The notes under the pieces are model-generated. The model was not told the origin of the DNA, did not search any database, and worked only from the letters and a program-made list of their open reading frames with translations. From NCBI RefSeq assembly GCF_028583425.1, contig NC_072807.1:33051001-33115000 (forward strand): DNA of 64,000 nt, read 5' to 3'. Below, piece by piece: positions 58,611-64,000 of this stretch. The translations under genes and the position numbers were made by a program. This DNA is from Eublepharis macularius. Its lineage: Eukaryota > Chordata > Lepidosauria > Squamata > Eublepharidae. Position 1 is the first letter of the stretch; each line of letters starts with the position of its first letter.

Positions 58611-60935
58611 CTCTCTCTCTCCTCCCCCCCTCCCCACCCCTCTGACCTATAGAACTTAAGTAGCATTTCTCAAACGTAACTGGGACTATAAGGAAGAAAC
58701 AAAAAATGCAGGCCAGAGAAGGTAAGTGGCATTTCTCTACAGGGCACCAACAGATTTCTCAAAAGTTACCTTGGCAAATCTTATTTAAATACACTCACAG
58801 ATCCCAACACGGCCAGTAAAGGGCTCAATAGGAACTGGGAGCAGCATTACACACACACAAAGGTCCCTCTGTAGGTATTTTAGGCAGTTTCATCTCACTT
58901 TGCCAAAACTTCACCATCTGGAAGTGATCCTCGCCCCTTTCTGATCAAACTGCTTACCTTTTCGACTGGATCTTGGTTTTGTCTGAGTTCTGCTGAGCAA
59001 CATGTGACCTGGGAAACTGGGGCTAAGAGCCTAAGCCGCAACCTGCTGGATAAGACCAGCGGTCTACCTAGTCCAACATCCTGTTTCACACAGTGTCCAA
59101 AAACAAGGAAGAAAGGCCAAATTCTCTGATTGATGATTCCTCCTAGCACTGTTATTCAGAGGCTAACTGCCTCTGTACATGGAGGTTCACTTTAATTATC
59201 ATCCCTAGTTACTACTGACAGCCCATCTGGACTTATTTTGTTATAACAAGGGTTTGTGCTCTTGTGAATACGTATATATGCCAACCGAATGTAACACTTC
59301 ATGCATCTGATGAAGCAGGTCCTGGCTCGTGAAAGCTTCTGCTCTGTTGGGATTCAAAGTGTCAGAAGACTGCCCGTACGACTGACCTTCATCTCCACAA
59401 ACCAGCTTCTTCACAATGCAAGAGATCTCTGTGTAGCCAAAGCCCTTGAGCTGCTCTATTTGCCGAGCCGTGATTGGATGCTCCCACATGGCCGTGTTCA
59501 TGGCGGGGCAGAAAAGCAGTGGCTTGCTGAGATCCCAGGCACGGATGACGCAGGTCTGCAAAAGAAGGGAAAGTGTCAAAAAGAAGGGAAAGTGTCAGGA
59601 CCAGATTCTCCCAGCACAATGTCACCCGCCCACACTAAAGGAAGGATATTTTCCTTCCTGCCCACAAATGGGAAGTGACAACGAGCAAGCCTCAAGTACT
59701 GCCCGCTGTGGTTCTATTACTGTCTTTGCAGGAGTTCCAATTTAACCCAAGACAGAAAGAGAGAGACTCGGTTTTGGCCTCAACAGAAGGGAACTTAGCA
59801 TACAAGGGTCATCAATGCATAGCGGAGAGACAGATGCTCATATCAGCAGATGAAGCCACAAGAGACTCACCAGTAAATTGTCACAGATGCCATTGGCAAT
59901 CTTGGCTAAGGTGTTTGCATCCAGAGGTGCCACCAGCATGAGGTCAGCCCAGCGCCTCAGGTCGATGTGCAGCACAGGATCCGTGCGTCCTTTCCACAGC
60001 TGTGGAAGAGAGATCGCCCTGGTTTTATCAAAAGCACTTGGTGTAACACTGAAACTAGGGGTGTGCGCTTTGGGTTTCCAATTCAGGTTACCCGAATCGG
60101 ACCCAATCTGTAAAGATTAGGGATGTCCGAATCGGGGCCAGATTCGGAAATCCCTAATCAAAGCTTTCCGAAGCATTCAGAATGCTTCAGAAAGCTTCGG
60201 GGCTAAGTTTAAAGGGCCCCGGCGCTGCTTGCAAGCGGGAAACCCGAAGCAACCTGGCCCTGCACACCCCTAACTGAAACACACCGACTGACAGACATGT
60301 TGCCAGCCCCTCGAGATGCCAAAGAACTCTAATTACCTGCAAAACTACTCCTGTGCAGAGCTACAACCAGGAAAAGAGAGCATAGAAAACAACCATCCCC
60401 ATCAGATTATCTCATGTTGAACATTCATGTTCGGCAAACCTCAGGTATGAGCAAGGTTCAAATACGGCAGCACTCTGCAGCTGCATTTCCCCTGAATCAT
60501 AAAGACCATGGAGTCCAGTGCTCGACTCAGGGCAGGGGCATTGATACGCCGCCACCACAAAGGAGGCTCCAAACTTTTGACACACATTGTTCAGATCTGA
60601 CGTATAGCAACGGAGCTGTCTCCCCAACCCTGCATGGAGTGATCTACAGAACAGTGGGTCACCCGCTCAAAAACAATCCAGATTTTGGTATCACAAAAAC
60701 AAGGGACCTGGGTACATTCCACAGGTTGGGAATTCTTCACACTGCTCATTTTTTTTGCTCTCTACGCCAGCTGGGACTTGGAAAGCAAATCCCAGCTGAA
60801 GATCTCCCTTCAGTACTGAGAGTTTAGAGGGAAACTGACCTGCCATTCATCCACATCACTGTAGAGGGTCACGGGAATCTCCTGGGGGCTATAAAAGTGT
60901 TTCGCCCTGTCCGTAGTCACCACTTGCACTTCCAG
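58333..60935 (-). CDS. PPCDC: Phosphopantothenoylcysteine decarboxylase, four 3' coding exons (partial gene)
   Basis: The exons are 60840-60935, 59871-59999, 59387-59555 and 58333-58418 on the minus strand. Joined, they give 480 nt: 159 residues and TGA. All three introns are GT-AG and all junctions keep frame. The enzyme is a homo-oligomeric FMN flavoprotein that decarboxylates 4'-phosphopantothenoylcysteine to 4'-phosphopantetheine in coenzyme A synthesis. Family hallmarks are in order: LHIDLRRWAD with the catalytic histidine, APLDANT at the FMN site, PAMNTAMWEHP of the substrate clamp, and KKLVCGDEGRGAMAE with the active-site cysteine. The human protein is about 204 residues, so roughly the first 45 are missing. 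In human these lie in one upstream exon, containing the start and the GVTGSVAA-type flavin loop, which I could not find before 64000. No frameshift or stop is seen, so the gene looks functional. The closest alternatives, bacterial Dfp and plant HAL3, are excluded by the vertebrate exon structure and the specific residues. Confidence 0.96.
58515..58612. repeat. (TTTC)n microsatellite in the last PPCDC intron
   Basis: About 24 perfect units. On the PPCDC sense strand it is a polypurine (gaaa) tract, about 100 bp upstream of the terminal exon's acceptor. It is followed by ct-rich and c-rich runs to 58645. Confidence 0.97.
59030..59230 (+). repeat. Interspersed repeat in the last PPCDC intron
   Basis: aacctgctggataagaccag, cggtctacctagtccaacat, cctgtttcacacagtgtcca and gtacatggaggttcacttta match a widespread squamate repeat. 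Reverse relatives appear near 25085-25300 (ggactagatggaccgttggt) and 18585-18960. Confidence 0.5.
59290..59375 (+). mobile_element. Decayed Penelope-type tail in PPCDC intron
   Basis: Plus-strand catctgatgaagcaggtcct, gtgaaagcttctgctctgtt: CTGATGA and GAAA are kept, but helix II is imperfect. It lies antisense to PPCDC just downstream of exon C (59387), so it is excised with the last intron. Confidence 0.5.
59387..59555 (-). CDS. PPCDC: PPCDC coding exon C (169 nt)
   Basis: The exon begins in phase 0 after tgcag with TCVIRAWDLSKPLLFCPAMN and ends in phase 1 inside the glycine codon of CGDEG, with donor gtcagt. It holds the PAMNTAMWEHP substrate-clamp motif and the active-site cysteine of KKLVCGDEG. 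The open frame continues a few codons into both introns, but the splice sites and family alignment fix the borders. Confidence 0.97.
59871..59999 (-). CDS. PPCDC: PPCDC coding exon B (43 codons)
   Basis: This exon is in phase 0 at both ends. The acceptor ends ttccacag and the donor is gtgagt. It encodes LWKGRTDPVLHIDLRRWAD, which contains the catalytic histidine, then APLDANTLAKIANGICDNLL. The APLDANT segment contacts the flavin in this protein family. The 840 bp intron upstream carries a hAT element at 60066-60272; the intron downstream is only 315 bp. Confidence 0.97.
60066..60272. mobile_element. hAT family-5 element in PPCDC intron, exact 8 bp TSD
   Basis: A 207 bp element with ends TAGGGGTGTGCGC and TGCACACCCCTA and exact TSD ACTGAAAC (60058-60065 and 60273-60280). 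The interior repeats cgaatcgg and gaagc motifs. It sits in the 840 bp intron between PPCDC exons A and B, about 65 bp upstream of exon B, so the acceptor region is close. Confidence 0.9.
60840..60935 (-). CDS. PPCDC: PPCDC coding exon A (32 codons)
   Basis: This exon starts after a pyrimidine-rich acceptor ending in gttag and finishes at cag followed by gtcagt. It is in phase 0 at both ends. It reads LEVQVVTTDRAKHFYSP and continues to SDVDEWQ, matching the second Rossmann strand and the following helix of PPCDC. The upstream intron is longer than 3 kb because no earlier coding exon is found before the window edge. Confidence 0.95.
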
Positions 60936-61756
60936 CTAACAAGAGGAAGACAGGAGGGAAAGAGAGAAGTCCATAAAAGCTGGGAAGCAAAATACACTAA
61001 ATACATTCTACTCTCCATCACAGAGGTTGGGTAATTTCCTTATGCTTCCTACTGCACCTTCCTGGATTACACCTTGTTTATCCTACACCATTTGTCCCAT
61101 GCCACTCATCTTTTATCCTTCTGTAATTGCTCCAAGAGAAGACGGATCCTCTGACCTCTCCCATCATTCATTAGGGAAGCAACCGCAACCACATCTGCTC
61201 AGGCGACGGACTCCTTAATGATTTACAACAGGTATGGTAGTAACCCCCAAGTAATTTAAGATCTACCCAAACCCAATCACCCATACAGGCCACACCTTTT
61301 AAACATCTCAAGACCTCCGAGAGCAGGCTTCCATTTGACAGTTGCACTTCTTTGACTCAACTGGCACTGGCATGACCAAGTCTTAAGAGCATGATCAGAA
61401 AAATCTGGTGAAGAGTTCTGGTCAACTTGAAAGCTTGCACAACGCTGTATGTCATCTTGGTCACCCCTAATAAAACGGTATTGCACGAATCGTGTGTCTG
61501 GATTTTATGTTGGTCGAGACAGCCTTTTCCATCTCAGCACCATCTACATAATTCAGGAAGATAGACTATTAAAACATTAAATAATTCATTCTTCCCGAGT
61601 CCCTGGGCACAGCCAAGCTTTTCGGGGCACCAGATCCTGCCATATTTCAGCGCACTTGCTTTAGCTAGCTTTAAGGTCATCAGTTTCACATATAAGGGCT
61701 TTCTATAGATGTGGATCTTCCGGGCGCCCGGTCAATGGACCCTTCTTCTGAATCTC

Positions 61757-62112
61757 AGAGCTAAACTACAAGAGACGAATTACACGTGGACGCTCACATG
61801 AAGGAAGTCGCAATGTTAGCTGGGAAGCCGAGTTTTAAAAGAGATTGGAAGGCTCTGTCAATTTCCCCTCTCCACAGAGCCTGCAAATACTGCTGCTCAG
61901 GAGGTTTGTTCATTTAATCTTTGCCTTCTAGAAGGGGAAGTGAAACTGACCTAAGAGGAAATTAACAAACCCTTTGAGGAGATCTTTGCTGACTCTGTAA
62001 AGAGGGGAAATTGACAAATCCGATCTCTTTTAAAACTCAGCTTCCTGGCTAACATTGTGATTCCCTTCACGTGCACGTCCTCATGTGATTCGTCTCTTTG
62101 TAGCTTGGTTCT
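61757..62112. mobile_element. 356 bp foldback element with related ends
   Basis: Left arm starts AGAGCTAAACTACAAGAGAC and the right arm ends ctctttgtagcttggttct. Further inside, gttagctgggaagc pairs with gcttcctggctaac and ggggaaattgacaaat with ttgtcaatttcccc (allowing mismatches). The outermost 12 bp resemble those of the 204 bp elements. It lies in the presumed PPCDC intron 1. Confidence 0.65.
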
Positions 62113-62739
62113 CATACTCTTCCTTGCCCCACCCTCAATTCTGGATACGAACCTGTCACATGGTGTTACTGTTAAACAGCAGATACACACTTGGATATAG
62201 ATGGGGTGGAAAAAGCAGTAAACCATGGGGGCAAAAGCAAGAAGTACAACCTGTGCCGTTTCTTCACAAAGCTCAAACACACACAAGATAAGCAGCGTGA
62301 TCCACTGCAAGCAGAAACTGGTGATGCCACATTTCAAAGGGCCATTGTGAATGGCCGTTGTGATTATCAACAAAATATCACAGACAGGGCTTCTTGCATT
62401 GCGTAATCCTTGGCCTAGCTATCTACAGTACAGACAGAGGTTGCAGAGTTTAGGCACAAAAGCCACACTGTCCCTTTCATTCAGAAAAAAAAAACCCTAA
62501 ACAGCTCACAAGCTTCAGAGTTTGCCAAAACCTTTCTTCAGGCTGAATATCTATAACATGTTTCTTTCTGCCTAACTTAAGTATCTTTGCCAACGGAGGG
62601 GGTCTTGAATCTGACGAAGTGGGCTGCAGACCAGGAAAACTTCCATGACAATAAACCTCTTAATCTCTCTGATGCCACAAGGGCTTTCAAAAGAATAGCT
62701 GTGTGATCGTCTGTTGCTGCAAAGTAAAACAAAAATCAA

Positions 62740-62945
62740 ATAGCACTTCTGATGAAGTTGACTCAGAAAAACCTTATGCTGAAATAAATGTGGTTAGCTG
62801 TAAAGGTGACACAGGACTTCTGCTTTATTTTGCTACAACAGACTAACACACCTACCCCTCTGCAACTACCTTTAAGACTAACCACCTTCATTTCATCACA
62901 AGCTTTCTTGTATCAGACCTCATTTCTTTAGATACACAATACAAA
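62740..62945. mobile_element. Decayed Penelope tails, plus then minus
   Basis: A plus-strand tail (cttctgatgaag, aataaatgtggttag, cagactaacacacc) ends near 62868 and is met by a minus-strand tail (acctttaagactaacc, acaagctttcttg). Here the units are tail to tail, unlike the head-to-head pairs. It lies in the presumed first large PPCDC intron. Confidence 0.5.
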
Positions 62946-63067
62946 CTGAGGGGAAAATTACACCAGCATATATAACTACAATCACAGGGGGAGAACTAGG
63001 CGGAGTGCAGCACATGAAGTTTTGTAGCAAATCATTCCAAATTAGTCCATGTGTAAGGGGCTGGAAT

Positions 63068-63090
63068 GAATGAATGAATGAATGAATGAC
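63068..63090. repeat. (AATG)n short microsatellite
   Basis: Five to six units of aatg. Confidence 0.9.
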
Positions 63091-63339
63091 AAGAATGGGG
63101 TCACAGGTTCCAGTCTCTTGTGGAGTTCAGTTAGAGGGAGAGAAACAAAGTTGAAAAGAGAGAAATGAACATTCTTCAAGGAAGGTTCGGTGTGAAGTTT
63201 GGTTAGTATTCAAAATGCCTCTTCCCAGAGAAGTTTTGTAACTGCATGCATTTAATATAGGATGCCAGTAAGAAGAGATCCTAACTTCATAGCCAGAAAG
63301 ATCTGCTTCTATGTTTTCAAAAGTTGTAACATTCAGCCA

Positions 63340-63500
63340 GATGAAAAGTTCTGATGAGTTGAAAAGCTTGCACAAGGCTTTCTGTCAATTTGGTCAGTCC
63401 TAATAAAAAAGAATTACATGCATTTTATAATACTTGCAGTCCTAAAGGTGCAACTTGATTTCTGTTTTGACTTTTCTAATACGGCCACCCCTCTGGAATT
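63340..63500 (+). mobile_element. Decayed Penelope-type tail
   Basis: The plus strand carries gttgaaaagcttgcacaagg, cctaataaaaaag, cctaaaggtgcaacttgatt and aatacggccacccctctgga, matching the diverged tail of this retroelement class. A related fragment lies at about 61420-61500 (aacttgaaagcttgcacaac, cacccctaataaaac). Confidence 0.4.
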
Positions 63501-64000
63501 TGGAAAAGGAGCCTAGATCTATATAGTCTTGGCTAATGGCGCCACCTGCAGGTCATTTGTGCATCTGCTGCAGAAAGCCATCTAATGGCAAAGCAGGTTC
63601 CCTCTCAGAGATGACCCTGTCTTACCACTGGCCTTTGTCCTAACTAGCAGCAGGTGATTTGTATCTTAGCAAACTGCAAATTGTGCAACACTGGCCAATT
63701 CCACCTATGCTAAAAGAAACCAGCTTTGCAGCTGCGAAGCTTTCAAAGATCACATGTACCAAATCGGCGCATCTCAGAGGCCAACATGCTGGGATGGCCT
63801 CTACTGTTCCTTTGCCATCTCATCCTGGCTAACTCCTGCTTCAAAATAAGCAAACTTCTAATACTGTAAACACCTCTTTGGTCCAGTACTGGGGACATTC
63901 CATTCCATGCTCCTTTCTCAAACCCATTCTGACCACAAAGTTTCGAACAGTTTTGGGAAAGCTTGGAAAGCAACGAGGTAAGTGAGGGGCTGGTGTTTAT

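Larger units (their letters stand above)
60936..64000 (-). other. PPCDC: Presumed 5' intron of PPCDC
   Basis: No exon with the N-terminal flavin-loop motif is seen on the minus strand up to the window end. The stretch holds the foldback at 61757-62112 and decayed Penelope tails (61420-61500, 62740-62945, 63340-63500). Confidence 0.55.

Noticed and set aside
58374-58666. Lys-Glu-Arg or Phe-Leu-Ser repeat proteins
   Set aside because: Pure translation of the TTTC microsatellite in a PPCDC intron.
59241-59579. A separate small gene starting upstream of PPCDC exon C and running past it
   Set aside because: The extra residues on both sides are intron sequence; GT-AG sites and family alignment fix the exon at 59387-59555.
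34960-63090. CRISPR-like arrays
   Set aside because: All tandem repeats seen are microsatellites or minisatellites without unique spacers, in a vertebrate genome.

Overview
This is nuclear DNA of a squamate reptile, most likely a lizard. The evidence is a fragment of the vertebrate gene PPCDC with clean GT-AG introns, set in intergenic DNA full of repeats typical of squamates: tRNA-derived SINEs, a 5S-rRNA-derived SINE with a Bov-B-like tail, a CR1 LINE, a Bov-B/RTE 3' end, Penelope-like elements and several families of short hAT elements. No bacterial, viral or organellar gene layout is present, and almost every short open frame is chance or lies inside a repeat.

The only gene I can defend is PPCDC, phosphopantothenoylcysteine decarboxylase of coenzyme A synthesis. 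It runs on the minus strand near the right end. Four coding exons (60840-60935, 59871-59999, 59387-59555, 58333-58418) splice in frame and end in TGA. The N-terminal coding exon is not recognised and probably lies beyond position 64000. At about 8.2-9.4 kb there is a CpG-rich island with a CCAAT box, GC boxes and a strong minus-strand splice donor. It probably marks the promoter and first exon of another gene reading out of the left edge. In human the gene downstream of PPCDC in the same orientation is C15orf39, but no coding exon here proves that identity.

The rest is a transposon record, and much of it can be dated by target-site duplications (TSDs) read directly. (1) Penelope-like elements: two GIY-YIG endonuclease fragments (32.4-32.7 kb and 28.9-29.2 kb) and many short tails carrying a hammerhead-ribozyme-like core. 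Three insertions, each framed by its own 9-14 bp TSD, consist of two ribozyme units in inverted head-to-head orientation (32.2-33.0, 43.5-43.7 and 50.7-50.9 kb). A second ribozyme-like family occurs as 105-170 bp solo insertions with 9-10 bp TSDs (28.6, 52.8 and 53.2 kb). (2) At least five families of non-autonomous hAT elements, most with exact or near-exact 8 bp TSDs, some nested in each other. (3) Long foldback elements, one pair of copies about 98% identical. (4) SINEs, CR1, another LINE and microsatellites.

Between these repeats, long stretches (about 2.2-4.4, 4.8-6.4, 11.2-12.6, 18.0-20.8, 22.2-24.7, 29.2-31.8 and 54.5-56.6 kb, and others) show no coding signal I can support.
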